Source: JAVBMJ01 sp031551275 (GTDB lineage Bacteria > Bacteroidota > Bacteroidia > Bacteroidales > Rikenellaceae). Taken from it: a DNA stretch of 64,000 bases. The number at the start of each line of letters is the position of its first letter. The first letter of the stretch is position 1. The notes beneath the pieces are model-generated. The model made no database searches. It was not told where the DNA came from and was given only the letters and a program-made list of their open reading frames with translations. The stretch lies in NCBI GenBank assembly GCA_031551275.1, contig JAVBNX010000004.1, positions 186,001-250,000 on the forward strand, read 5' to 3'. Below are positions 8,189 to 17,190 of the stretch, in pieces. Position numbers and translations under genes: made by a program.

Positions 8189-9496
8189 TTAGTCAATTTT
8201 CCAGCTCGTCCCGCTGTTTTGTTTGACGGAGGCGATCTTTTCGGTCGGGGCGGTTACCTCGGGACGGGTTTTGACCACGTTGAACGCCTTAGGGTCCACG
8301 TCCTTGAATTTGGCGCCGAAGACCGTGTTGTTCTCCCAGGTAATTTGGGGCTCCTCGGGGGTAAGGATCGCGATGGCTGCGTAGCCCGTGCGGTTGTCGC
8401 TGATGATGGAGGTATTGCGCACGGTGGTCGAAACGACCGGCAGGCTCTGGTCTTTCGACCAGCCGTAGTTGGCCACGATGCCGTGGACACAGTTCACGAT
8501 GGTGTTTTCCTCGACCAGGCAATCCCGCACCTGGAAATAGCGGTTCAGCGGGGAGTCTTTCACGCCCTGAATCATACACACCGGGGCGCCGTTGTTTTTG
8601 CCCGTCGTGTTCTCGAAGTAGTTGCCCCTCACGATCTGGTGGTCGCCGATGATGCGGATGCCGCCCGTGTTCTCGCGGCCGTTGCCGATGAACACATTGC
8701 CCTCGGCCAGGCCGTTGTTGCCGTGGCGCAGGGTAAGCGCGCCCTGGCACTCCTCGAAGAGGTTGTTCCTGAATGTGTTGTAGCAGGATTTGTTGGAGAC
8801 GACCTCCGTTTCCCCGTCGCAGCGGTAGAAGCGGTTGCCCTCGACCAGGCAGTCGGCCCTCTGCATCGAGTAGTCGCTCGTGCCGATGCGCAGGCTCTCC
8901 TGGCCGTTGATCTTGCTGCCGTTCTCATCCAGCAGCGGGGTGGGACGGGTAAAATAGTTGTCCACGATGCGGTGGGCGGGCACGACGTCCTTCGCGAGCC
9001 AGACCACCAGGGCCGTGCCGATGTTCTTCTTGTCGATGAGCGAGCACCGCTCCACGGTGTTGCGCTGGCCGTACAAGGAGATCCATTTCGAATCGTTGGC
9101 CGGGTCAGGAATGGTGCCGCCGCCCGTGATGGCGCAGTCGTAAATGCGCGAATCGTCGGCCCTAAGGTCGATCACAGAGTTGGCGTCCTTGACCGGGTCG
9201 CGGAACCAGAACCCTTCGAAGGAGATGAATTTGCCGCTGATGCGGATGCTCGATGTGCCGGTAAAGACGACCTTGCCGGGGGTCTCGGCCTTCAGCGTAA
9301 CGGGGTTGCCCTGGGCGCCCTCGGCTTTGAAGTTGATCTTCTGGGAGTCGTAGGTGCCATTTTTGAAGACTACCACGTCGCCCGGGGCGAGGTTTTTGAG
9401 CGCCGCTATCTCCGCTGCGGAGGACACTTCATGCTGTGCGGCCCGCACCCCGAGGGCCAGGCATACCAAGATTGTTGCTGTGATGATCCTTTTCAT
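8189..9496 (-). CDS. PL6 alginate lyase, single domain
   Basis: This 435-residue secreted protein has a signal peptide (1-20) and one PL6 beta-helix. The catalytic pair is Lys236 (SNKSC) and Arg257 (TLRHG), again 21 residues apart, and Glu229/Glu231 (GETEV) are the calcium ligands. There is no lipobox, so a periplasmic or released enzyme is likely. It differs clearly from its neighbours on both sides but shares their whole N-terminal plan, which points to ancient tandem duplication. A 31-bp gap follows to the two-domain PL6. Confidence 0.9.
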   Translation of the reverse strand: MKRIITATILVCLALGVRAAQHEVSSAAEIAALKNLAPGDVVVFKNGTYDSQKINFKAEGAQGNPVTLKAETPGKVVFTGTSSIRISGKFISFEGFWFRDPVKDANSVIDLRADDSRIYDCAITGGGTIPDPANDSKWISLYGQRNTVERCSLIDKKNIGTALVVWLAKDVVPAHRIVDNYFTRPTPLLDENGSKINGQESLRIGTSDYSMQRADCLVEGNRFYRCDGETEVVSNKSCYNTFRNNLFEECQGALTLRHGNNGLAEGNVFIGNGRENTGGIRIIGDHQIVRGNYFENTTGKNNGAPVCMIQGVKDSPLNRYFQVRDCLVEENTIVNCVHGIVANYGWSKDQSLPVVSTTVRNTSIISDNRTGYAAIAILTPEEPQITWENNTVFGAKFKDVDPKAFNVVKTRPEVTAPTEKIASVKQNSGTSWKID

Positions 9497-9502
9497 ATTT
9501 TT

Positions 9503-10921
9503 TTAGTCTGTTATTGTCCATGTTGTCCCGCTGGCCGATTCGATCGACGCCGCCAACGCCTGCCGCGAGGCGATGACCGGCTGTTGGAGTGCCAGGGGGA
9601 TGATCGAGGCGGTCATCCCGCCCGTGTATTTGCCGCCCCAGACCGTGTTGGCGCTCCAGGTTATCGAGGCGGCGGGGGTGGCCACCAAATTGACGGCCAC
9701 GTAGGATGAGGAGGTGTTGCTGATCGTGTTGTCGGATACCGTGGTCGAGACCACGGGCATGGTCATCTCCGAATCGCCGTAGTTGGCGTTGATCCCGTTG
9801 GAGCAGTTCAGGATGGTGTTCCGGGTTACGGTCGCGTTCCTGACCTGGAAGTAGCCCGAAAGGGGGGAGTCGGGGATGCCGCGCACCAGGCAGATCGCCG
9901 TGCGGTAGCCCGACCCGCGCAGGTTCTCGAAATAGTTGCCCTGCACGGTGTGCCCCTCGCCGATGATCCTTACCCCGCCCGAGTTGGTAACCCCGTTGCC
10001 CAGGAACAGGTTGTTGTCCACCACACAGTCGTTGCCGTGGCGCAGGGTCAGCGTGGCGGCGCAACTGCGGAAAAGGTTGCCCCGGTAGGTGTTCCTGCAC
10101 GACTTGTTGGAGATGATCTCGATCTCGCCGTCGCACTCATCGAACAGGTTGTCCCGGACAAGGCACTCCCCGTCCGACATCGACGCGTTGCTGTCGCCGA
10201 TGCGGATGGTCTCCTGGCCGTTGAGCTGCGAACCCCCGTCGTAGTGCGAGTCGGGGCGGGAGAAGCGGTTGTTGGCGATGGTGTGCGCGGGTATCTGGCC
10301 CTCGGTAAACCAGACCACCAGGAGCGTGCCCATGTTCTTTTTCCGGGTAAAGGTACACCTCTCCACCGTGTTGCGCCGGCCGTACAGCGAGACCCATTTG
10401 TAGTCCGTGAGGCTCATCGCCAGCCCTTTGCCCGTAATGGCGCAATCCACCATGCGGCAATCCTCGGCCAACAGCAGGGGCGATTTGCGCCGGAATTCCA
10501 CCAAGGCCCTGTCGCCCGACGTGGTCGCGTCCTTGAACCACAACCCGCTTACCACGAGCCAACTGCCCGCTATGCTGAGCGACGAATTGCCCGTTATAAC
10601 CACCCCGCCCGGCGTGGCGGCCCTGAGCACGATGGGGGCGGACTGTGTGCCCTCGGCAATGAAGTTCAGCGCCTTGTTGGTGTAGATGCCGTCGGCCAGT
10701 ACCACCGTATCGCCCGCGGCCAGGCCGGTCAAGGCGTTGAGCTGCTCGATGGTGGAGACATATATCTTTTTATCCGTGTATCTCCCCTCGTTGTTGCCGC
10801 CGCCGTTGTTGTTGCCACCCCCGTTGCCGCCGGGGGAGACAGGCACCTTATCGCACGCACAGCCCCCCGCGAGCATGCAGGCGGCCAGTGCGAGGATCGG
10901 ATACCGGAGGATTGAGGTCAT
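9503..10921 (-). CDS. PL6 alginate lyase lipoprotein
   Basis: This 472-residue PL6 protein has a lipobox near residue 21 (MLAGGC) and then a Gly/Asn-rich linker (about 30-46), as in surface-anchored lipoproteins. The catalytic pair is Lys273 (SNKSC) and Arg294 (TLRHG), with Glu266/Glu268 (GEIEI) as calcium ligands. The linker and lipid anchor suggest that this is the surface endolyase making oligosaccharides for SusC import; that is inference. It is 6 bp from the next PL6 gene and 12 bp behind the jelly-roll lyase gene. Confidence 0.9.
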   Translation of the reverse strand: MTSILRYPILALAACMLAGGCACDKVPVSPGGNGGGNNNGGGNNEGRYTDKKIYVSTIEQLNALTGLAAGDTVVLADGIYTNKALNFIAEGTQSAPIVLRAATPGGVVITGNSSLSIAGSWLVVSGLWFKDATTSGDRALVEFRRKSPLLLAEDCRMVDCAITGKGLAMSLTDYKWVSLYGRRNTVERCTFTRKKNMGTLLVVWFTEGQIPAHTIANNRFSRPDSHYDGGSQLNGQETIRIGDSNASMSDGECLVRDNLFDECDGEIEIISNKSCRNTYRGNLFRSCAATLTLRHGNDCVVDNNLFLGNGVTNSGGVRIIGEGHTVQGNYFENLRGSGYRTAICLVRGIPDSPLSGYFQVRNATVTRNTILNCSNGINANYGDSEMTMPVVSTTVSDNTISNTSSSYVAVNLVATPAASITWSANTVWGGKYTGGMTASIIPLALQQPVIASRQALAASIESASGTTWTITD

Positions 10922-10933
10922 GGGCGGCGGGGT

Positions 10934-11845
10934 TCAGTCGAGTTGTGAGATGCCGAAGTCGGCGAAGCGCAGCTCCTCGTCCCGGAGCGTGGAGAGCAGT
11001 GAGCCGTTGGCTCCGATGGAGCGGTAGATGCCCCATTTGGGACGGATATCGCCCGCGCCGTCGCGCCACATGTCGGCGGCCTGGTCGATCTCGACCAGTT
11101 TTTTGCCGTCGCGTATACGGGTAATGACCAGCTTGTAGCTGCCCGCGTGCAAGAAGGTGGCCCATTCGTCGACCTGCACCCACTCGCCCAGGAAATCGGC
11201 CAGGGGCACGGCGGCCAGGTAGTTGTTGTAGCCTTGCCCGTCGGCGCCGTTGTGGATCACTTGCAGCAGGTTGCCCTTGCTGTTGTAGCGCGCCGTGAAG
11301 GTAATCACGGGCTGGGAGACGTCGCTGCCGCTGATCCCCTTCAACTGGTGGATGTGGCAGAACGAGCTGGTCGGGATGAAACCCTTGGGCAGCATGAACT
11401 TCCACGACAGGTGGAACCTCTCTCCCTCCGAGCCGCGCATATCCTCGGGCGACTTGTTGTCGGTCTTGATCTCGTTGCGCTGGCGGTCGGTAATGTCGCT
11501 CTTGTCGCGGTCCTTGTCCTCCTGCGCGTGGATCGTGAATACGAAGACGTCCTTGCCCAGGGTCTGGTCGTAGACTTGTGAGATGTGCCTGCCCACCTGG
11601 TGGTTGCCCGCGCACAGGTCGGGGCTCTCGTCGGGGTTGAAGCCCTTGGAGCGGATCAGGGTGTAGGTGTCCTGCGAGCGGTCGGCCGAGAGCACCACCT
11701 TGTCGGCGGTTTCGGTTCCTGGGGTCTCCCCGCCCGGGGATTTGTCCCCGGAAGGCTTCGCTTCGGGGGCTTTTGCGCCGCCGCAGCCCACCCCCGAGAG
11801 GGTGAGCATAAGGGCGGCGGTAAGGATCGTTTTGATGGTCGTCAT
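10934..11845 (-). CDS. Jelly-roll polysaccharide lyase-like lipoprotein (PL13/PL20-like)
   Basis: This 303-residue protein has a lipobox-like GVGC at about residue 21 and a Pro/Gly/Lys-rich linker. The rest looks like a beta-jelly-roll lyase. RQRNEIK resembles the conserved R-x-E strand, CHIHQLKG the Q-I-H region, and PKWGIYRS near the C-terminus is typical of the heparin lyase I/glucuronan lyase-like family (PF14099 type). The PL7 signature YFKAG is not present as such (HAGSYKLVI stands near that place). Its position among PL6 genes suggests that alginate or another uronan is the substrate. Family assignment by eye is uncertain. Confidence 0.6.
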   Translation of the reverse strand: MTTIKTILTAALMLTLSGVGCGGAKAPEAKPSGDKSPGGETPGTETADKVVLSADRSQDTYTLIRSKGFNPDESPDLCAGNHQVGRHISQVYDQTLGKDVFVFTIHAQEDKDRDKSDITDRQRNEIKTDNKSPEDMRGSEGERFHLSWKFMLPKGFIPTSSFCHIHQLKGISGSDVSQPVITFTARYNSKGNLLQVIHNGADGQGYNNYLAAVPLADFLGEWVQVDEWATFLHAGSYKLVITRIRDGKKLVEIDQAADMWRDGAGDIRPKWGIYRSIGANGSLLSTLRDEELRFADFGISQLD

Positions 11846-11858
11846 GGCGTTGCGTTAA

Positions 11859-13886
11859 TTACCTTGCGATTCCGGCGCGGTCTTTGGCGGGCCAGTAGAC
11901 GTCTACCGTGCACTCTAGGTCGGTCGACCCCGATGTCTTGGATCCGCTTGCGCTCTTGATGACGATAAAGCCCGACTTGAGCACATAATCCAGCGTGACC
12001 GCCGCGTTTGAGGGCGCATAAGAGGTGCCGCTTATGTTGGATATCTGGTAGGAGTACCACTGCATTCCCAACACCACATCCAGGTCTTCCCCGACCGCCG
12101 CTATTTCAGGGGCGCCGGTGCCCCCCTTGGCCGTAGGCGTTTCGAGGGATTCGATCGTTCCGTCCAGTACATCAGACGTTTCGTCGGAGCTGGGCGTACG
12201 GAACGTCACGACGGGAGTTCCCGAAATGTAATTGGCCGAAGCGCGTGAGAGGGAAGATGCCGTTCCGCCGGCGTAGTACTGCACGTTGCGTATCTGGCCG
12301 GCCGAGTTGCCCGCTCCCTGGACGGTGTACTTGTTGCTGGAGTCGATGGTGGTCAGAATGTAGGGCTTAACCGCGTAATACATGGCCGAGGTGGTCATCG
12401 TGGTGGTGTTGATGGTGTTGGCCGCCGTCATCGTGAAGGGGCCCGGCAACGCGGCGCCGGTCGGCCACGAGCCGCTTGAGGAGTTGTATAAGGGGAGTGC
12501 GGTGGCGTCGAAGTAGGGCGATGTGGCCCACTCCTCGGCAGGAATGCAGCGTCCGTCGTCCAGGCTGAAGAATACAAAGTTGCCGCGTACATCTTTTTCC
12601 GTACCCCCATAGGTGGCGACCCCGAGTTTCTGGTCTTTCCAGTAGTAGAACGGATAGACCTTCGCATTGGCCAATACCGTGGCCGTGAGGTTGGCCTGGC
12701 CGTAGACGGCAGTAATGTCCTGTTCGGTCATCGTGGTAAAGTCGACCCCGTCGGGCATGGTAAAGGTCAGCGATGTGCCCGTGTGGGTCGCATCGTCGAT
12801 CTCGGCGTCTACGGTCCCGACCTTGATCCCGGTTATGCTGAGCATATCCGCTCCGGTAACGGCCACGCTCTTGCGCAGGTAGAACTTGTAGGGAGCCGCC
12901 GTGCCGCCGTCCTGCGGGATTACCGAAGTGAAGGTGGGCGGGGTGGTGCTTACCGTCACGTCGATGGTCAGCGCCAGGGCCAGCGTGGTGTTCTGGGCGG
13001 GTTGGCCCCAGTAGCCGGTAATGTTGACGGTGGCCAGGTCGTTTACCGCGCCGTCGTAGGTGCCGGCGGGGATGGAGATCTTGATCTCGGTGGCCGATTG
13101 GGAGGTAATTACCGCTTTGAGGTTGCCCACATGGACCGAGTCGATCAAATCGAGGTTCTCTCCGGTAAAGGTCAGCTCGTCGCCCATGGCGGGAGTCCCT
13201 CCGGGGGGAACGAAGGTGTCCGGATCGGGGGTGGAGACCTCCAATTCGTCGGTTACCACGGTCTGGGTGGAGGAGCTGCCCCATACGATGGTCACGTTTA
13301 CCGGGGCTGTCCCGGCGGTGTAGCTGCCCGCCGGAATGGCCAGTTCGATCTTGCCCCCGGCCTGGGAGACGAACGAGGCCGCGGGGACGGTTACCCCGTT
13401 GAGCAGTACCGAAGAGACCAGGTCGAGGTTGTAACCCGTCAGGGTAATCTTCGTGCCGATGGTTCCCTCGAGCGGGGTAATTTGGGTAACGATGGCGTCC
13501 GTGGGGTCGAGGTAGACGTAATAGTCTATCTTCCAGGAGTATTCGCCGGGCTTTTCCTGCGTCGAGACCAGTTCGCACGTGGTGGCGTAGGTCTGCGCCT
13601 GGAGGTAGTTGTCCGACATGGGGACCTTGAATTTCAGCGTCTTGAAACTCTTGGACGTGATCTGCGCCTCGATTCCGTCGATGATGACCGCGGCCGTGTT
13701 TTCCAGGTTGACACCCGTAATGGTCGTCTCGGTGCCGGGTTTGACCGGGGCCGACTCGTTGACGATCGGGCTGTAGGTCTGCACCCTGGGGCGCTGGAAC
13801 TCCGCCGCGACGTCGCTAATGCTCGACGGGTCGCACGCCGTGAAAAGCAGCGCGGCCAAGGGCAAATATTTAAGTGTGTTTTTCAT
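11859..13886 (-). CDS. IPT/TIG-repeat surface lipoprotein, probable alginate-binding
   Basis: This is a 675-residue protein. I chose the ATG at 13886, not the upstream start at 14003, because it gives a clean lipoprotein signal (PLAALLFTAC). Several Ig-like IPT/TIG repeats follow (GTETTITGVNLENT, GTIGTKITLTGYNLD and similar), each about 90 residues, and then a region of unknown fold from about residue 430. In Bacteroidota PULs such proteins occupy the SusE/SusF position and bind the target glycan on the outer face. It lies 11 bp after the other TIG lipoprotein. No ligand can be read from the sequence. Confidence 0.82.
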   Translation of the reverse strand: MKNTLKYLPLAALLFTACDPSSISDVAAEFQRPRVQTYSPIVNESAPVKPGTETTITGVNLENTAAVIIDGIEAQITSKSFKTLKFKVPMSDNYLQAQTYATTCELVSTQEKPGEYSWKIDYYVYLDPTDAIVTQITPLEGTIGTKITLTGYNLDLVSSVLLNGVTVPAASFVSQAGGKIELAIPAGSYTAGTAPVNVTIVWGSSSTQTVVTDELEVSTPDPDTFVPPGGTPAMGDELTFTGENLDLIDSVHVGNLKAVITSQSATEIKISIPAGTYDGAVNDLATVNITGYWGQPAQNTTLALALTIDVTVSTTPPTFTSVIPQDGGTAAPYKFYLRKSVAVTGADMLSITGIKVGTVDAEIDDATHTGTSLTFTMPDGVDFTTMTEQDITAVYGQANLTATVLANAKVYPFYYWKDQKLGVATYGGTEKDVRGNFVFFSLDDGRCIPAEEWATSPYFDATALPLYNSSSGSWPTGAALPGPFTMTAANTINTTTMTTSAMYYAVKPYILTTIDSSNKYTVQGAGNSAGQIRNVQYYAGGTASSLSRASANYISGTPVVTFRTPSSDETSDVLDGTIESLETPTAKGGTGAPEIAAVGEDLDVVLGMQWYSYQISNISGTSYAPSNAAVTLDYVLKSGFIVIKSASGSKTSGSTDLECTVDVYWPAKDRAGIAR

Positions 13887-13897
13887 AATTCTGCCTT

Positions 13898-15649
13898 TTA
13901 GTATTGTACGGGGTTGTAGGGCCGTTTCTGCCAGAAGGATTCGAGCGTTACTTTCGAGCCGTTCGGTTCCGCCCCTCCGGCGTTCTCGGGCACGTAGCTG
14001 CATCCCAGCACGTGCACAAAGCCGATCTTGTAGATGCCTTTGGTGGGATTGGCCGCCTCGTAGCCGCCGTAGTCGTAGTGGATGACCATGACCACGCCGT
14101 CCTTGCTGCTTGCCACCAGGTTGTTGTCGGTCTGGCCTATGGTCATGCCGACCGCCCAGTTGGTGCTCGATATGGTGCCCGCCACCGCCGTCACGCTGAT
14201 CCCGCCGATGGTTTTATTCTCCGTGTCGATGGCGAAGTTGTCCGGGCCGATCTTGTTGAGCGTGTTGTTGCGCACCGCCGTGATCACGCTCTGAATCTTG
14301 GTGTCTGCGCTGTTCAGGGGCAGGTTGAAGAACATAACGATCGGCGTGCCGCTTGCGTTCTTGTTGGTGTTGGGCACGCCCAGCACGCAGTTGCCGCCGC
14401 TCGACGTGAAGTAGAAGTTCCGCAAGACGGTATTGCCGTTGGCGGCGCTCGACAGGCCGAGCACGCCCGCGCCGGTGCTTTGCAGGAACAGGTAGGGCTC
14501 CACGCTGAAGTAATCCTGTTCGGATACGATCGTCTTGTTGGTCGTATTGCCCGCCGAGCAGGTCAGCCCCGACCAGGTGGAGGAGGACGACTCGACGACG
14601 TGGGCGCAGCAAACGGGGTCGATCTGGGTGGAGTAGGTGCTGTTCTCCAACGCCCGGCCCAGTTTAAACCCATAGAAGGAGGTAAACACGCCGAGCCCCC
14701 GCGCGCGGCCGTTGATCGTCCCGCTGCCTTTGTAGATCTCGGGGACGTTGACGGTCATCAATGTGGGGTAGTTCAACTGCTGCGCACTCTGGAAATACTC
14801 CAGTGTGAGTTGCTGGTCCGTGTTGGAGCCGTCCGGGAAGACGTCGACCGGTATCTTTACGTTGATCGAGGCGGCTGCCTGGGTGGTAACTTCGACCTGG
14901 AGACCGCCGATGGTAACCTTGTTCACGCGGTCGAGGTAGGTCCCGGTAATGCTTACCGCGCCGTTCTCGTCCACGGTCGTGGAGCTCAGCGTGGAGATCG
15001 TGGGACGGTGGACGGTCATCGCGGTCGACGCCGTGGTGGTCTCCCCGTCGAGGTAGGACTGCCCGTCGTAGTAGGTCACGAAGAACTTAACCGCCGCCGC
15101 GTCCGTGTAGGGGACCAGGATGAGCACTTCGTTCATCTCGCGGCTTACCACCGTGGCCTCCACGGGCGTGGCCGAGGGATTGGCCGCGTCGACGGTGTAG
15201 ACCTTCTGCACGGCGATCATGTTGTCGCCCATCAGCAGCAGGCCCATGCCCACCTCGGCCGAAGCGGGGATCTGGCTCTCGGAGATGGAGGGCTCCACGT
15301 AGGTGTAGGTAAAAGTACCCTCGCTGAGGCTCTCGACGCTCTTCTTATCGATGGTCGAGGTCAGCCTGATCTTGCCGCTTACCGTGCCGGTGGCTACAAG
15401 GACCAGCTCCTGGCTCGAGACTTTGCGGTAGAGTTGCACCCGCTGGTTGCCGATGTAGGCCGTGTCCACAAGGTTCAGGTTGGTCCCGCGCACGGTAATC
15501 TGGCTGAAGACGGGGCCTTCGGCCGGGGAGAAGGACTCGATCGAAGGGGGATCGTTCGATACGGGGATGTAGGAAAGGTCCTCCTTGCAGCCGTAGAGCA
15601 GCATGGCCGCTACGACCGTGAATAAGGTTATGGCTCTTATGTTTTTCAT
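13898..15649 (-). CDS. IPT/TIG-repeat surface lipoprotein, probable glycan-binding
   Basis: This 583-residue lipoprotein has a lipobox at about residue 21 (MLLYGC) followed by KED, which fits the Bacteroidota surface export signal (Lys then acidic residues). TIG-type repeats begin with PPSIESFSPAEG and GTNLNLVDTAYIG, and a C-terminal half without a recognised domain holds the presumed binding site. The gene is directly downstream of susD (13 bp) and upstream of a second TIG protein, so the alginate operon encodes two candidate binding proteins in addition to SusD. Confidence 0.82.
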   Translation of the reverse strand: MKNIRAITLFTVVAAMLLYGCKEDLSYIPVSNDPPSIESFSPAEGPVFSQITVRGTNLNLVDTAYIGNQRVQLYRKVSSQELVLVATGTVSGKIRLTSTIDKKSVESLSEGTFTYTYVEPSISESQIPASAEVGMGLLLMGDNMIAVQKVYTVDAANPSATPVEATVVSREMNEVLILVPYTDAAAVKFFVTYYDGQSYLDGETTTASTAMTVHRPTISTLSSTTVDENGAVSITGTYLDRVNKVTIGGLQVEVTTQAAASINVKIPVDVFPDGSNTDQQLTLEYFQSAQQLNYPTLMTVNVPEIYKGSGTINGRARGLGVFTSFYGFKLGRALENSTYSTQIDPVCCAHVVESSSSTWSGLTCSAGNTTNKTIVSEQDYFSVEPYLFLQSTGAGVLGLSSAANGNTVLRNFYFTSSGGNCVLGVPNTNKNASGTPIVMFFNLPLNSADTKIQSVITAVRNNTLNKIGPDNFAIDTENKTIGGISVTAVAGTISSTNWAVGMTIGQTDNNLVASSKDGVVMVIHYDYGGYEAANPTKGIYKIGFVHVLGCSYVPENAGGAEPNGSKVTLESFWQKRPYNPVQY

Positions 15650-15662
15650 CTCTGCAAGCGTT

Positions 15663-17180
15663 TTAGTAACCCGGGTTCTGCGGGATCGACGGATTGATGT
15701 TCATGATGCTCTGCGGAATGGGGAGCAGCAGGTTCCACTCTTCGATCGGAGTGTAGTTGTAGGCTGCGCCCGCACCGTAGAACCCTTCGGCGGCCACGTA
15801 GGTGTTGAGCACCTCCACCGCGTTGCCCCAGCGGAGCAGGTCGTAGAAACGGTGGTTCTCGAAGGCGAGCTCCCTGCGGCGTTCGTTGTGGATGGCCTGG
15901 CGCAGTTCGAACACGCCCGTGGTCTGGACGGCAGCCAGGCCGGCGCGGTCGCGGATCATGTTCAGGTACTTGAGCGCGGAGGTCGCGTCCTGCATCTCGT
16001 TGCAGACCTCGGCGTAGAGCAGCAGCACGTCGCCCATGCGGATTACCGGCCAGTCGGGCTCGCCGTCGTCCCTGGTGGCCTGGGCCGGGTCGAGGTACTT
16101 CTTGATGAAGCGCGCCTGGCCCGCGCTGAGCGCTTCAGAGACCCATGTGGTGCCGTTCTTGTAGTAGCCCTCGGCGTAGGATACGTCGATGCGCAGGTCC
16201 CCGGACTCGGTCTTGAAAAAGTCGATGATGTTGGTCGTCACATAGTTGTAGGAACGACCCTGCCCGATGACCACGTCCGCGCCGCTCAAGATCGGGGCGA
16301 AGTTGTTGCCGTGGGGGCTGCCGAGTCCCAGGTTGCCGGACTTGTAGCGCACGGCGAAGATGATCTCCTTGTTCATCTCGTTGCTCACGTCGAATATCCT
16401 GGCGTAGGTCTCCAGGTCACTCTTGGATTGCGGGTTCCCGCACGCGGTAATGACCTCTTTGAGCAGGCTGCCCGCTTGGATGTACTCCTGCGTGCCGGAA
16501 CGGAAGTGCGTGATGTAGGCCTTAGCCAGCAATACCTTGGCCATCTCGATGGTGGCCCTTCCGGTCCATGCCGCGCTCTGGCTCTGCTTTGCGGGCAGCA
16601 GGTTGCCTTCGATGACCGCGTTGAGCTCGTCGATGATGAAGGTGTAGACCCCGTCCTCGGGTGTGCGTTCGGTGTAACGCGCCTGGGTGGGCGTGACGAC
16701 TTTGTCCATCAAAAATACTGGGCCCCACAGCCTGACCAGGTTGAAATACAACATGGCCCTCAGGGTGCGCGCTTCGCCTTCGAACCAGGCCTTCATCTGC
16801 TGGTCTTCCACCACGTCGAGGAATTGTAACACGTTGTTGCACCGGTAGATGCCCGCGTAGCACGCCTCCCAGTAGTTGTTCAGGTAGGTGTTGGTGGTAA
16901 GGAAAAGGTTGCGGTCCATCTGCGCCAGTTCGACCGACACGCCGGTCGAGGAGTTGCGCCCGTAGGGCCGCGTGTTGTCCGAGCGCATTTCGGTCATCGC
17001 CCACTCGTTGTTCATGACCGTTTGCAGGATGTTGTAGCACCCGAGCATCCCGGCGTCCACTTCACTCTGGTTGGTAAAGAAGTTGCTGTCGCTTATCTCG
17101 GAGTACGGTTTCTGGTCGAAGTCGCACGAAACGAGCGTAGCGACCAGGAGCGTAATTGCAAGTATTCTAAAAGTTCTCAT
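15663..17180 (-). CDS. susD: SusD-family surface glycan-binding lipoprotein (alginate PUL)
   Basis: This 505-residue protein has a lipobox (ATLVSC) and the SusD/RagB pattern: an N-terminal TPR-like region with NNVLQFLD and KAWFEGEARTLRAMLYF, then RRRELAFENHRFYDLLRWG near the C-terminus. SusD proteins cap the SusC barrel and hand oligosaccharides to it. It lies 10 bp after susC in the same direction, the invariant order. The symbol marks the family, not starch specificity; context points to alginate oligomers. Confidence 0.93.
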   Translation of the reverse strand: MRTFRILAITLLVATLVSCDFDQKPYSEISDSNFFTNQSEVDAGMLGCYNILQTVMNNEWAMTEMRSDNTRPYGRNSSTGVSVELAQMDRNLFLTTNTYLNNYWEACYAGIYRCNNVLQFLDVVEDQQMKAWFEGEARTLRAMLYFNLVRLWGPVFLMDKVVTPTQARYTERTPEDGVYTFIIDELNAVIEGNLLPAKQSQSAAWTGRATIEMAKVLLAKAYITHFRSGTQEYIQAGSLLKEVITACGNPQSKSDLETYARIFDVSNEMNKEIIFAVRYKSGNLGLGSPHGNNFAPILSGADVVIGQGRSYNYVTTNIIDFFKTESGDLRIDVSYAEGYYKNGTTWVSEALSAGQARFIKKYLDPAQATRDDGEPDWPVIRMGDVLLLYAEVCNEMQDATSALKYLNMIRDRAGLAAVQTTGVFELRQAIHNERRRELAFENHRFYDLLRWGNAVEVLNTYVAAEGFYGAGAAYNYTPIEEWNLLLPIPQSIMNINPSIPQNPGY

Positions 17181-17190
17181 TGCCGTTGTT

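Noticed and set aside
10934..11845. Assignment to alginate lyase family PL7
   Set aside because: The three PL7 signatures are not present in standard form, and the PKWGIYRS ending is more like heparin lyase I/glucuronan lyase proteins.
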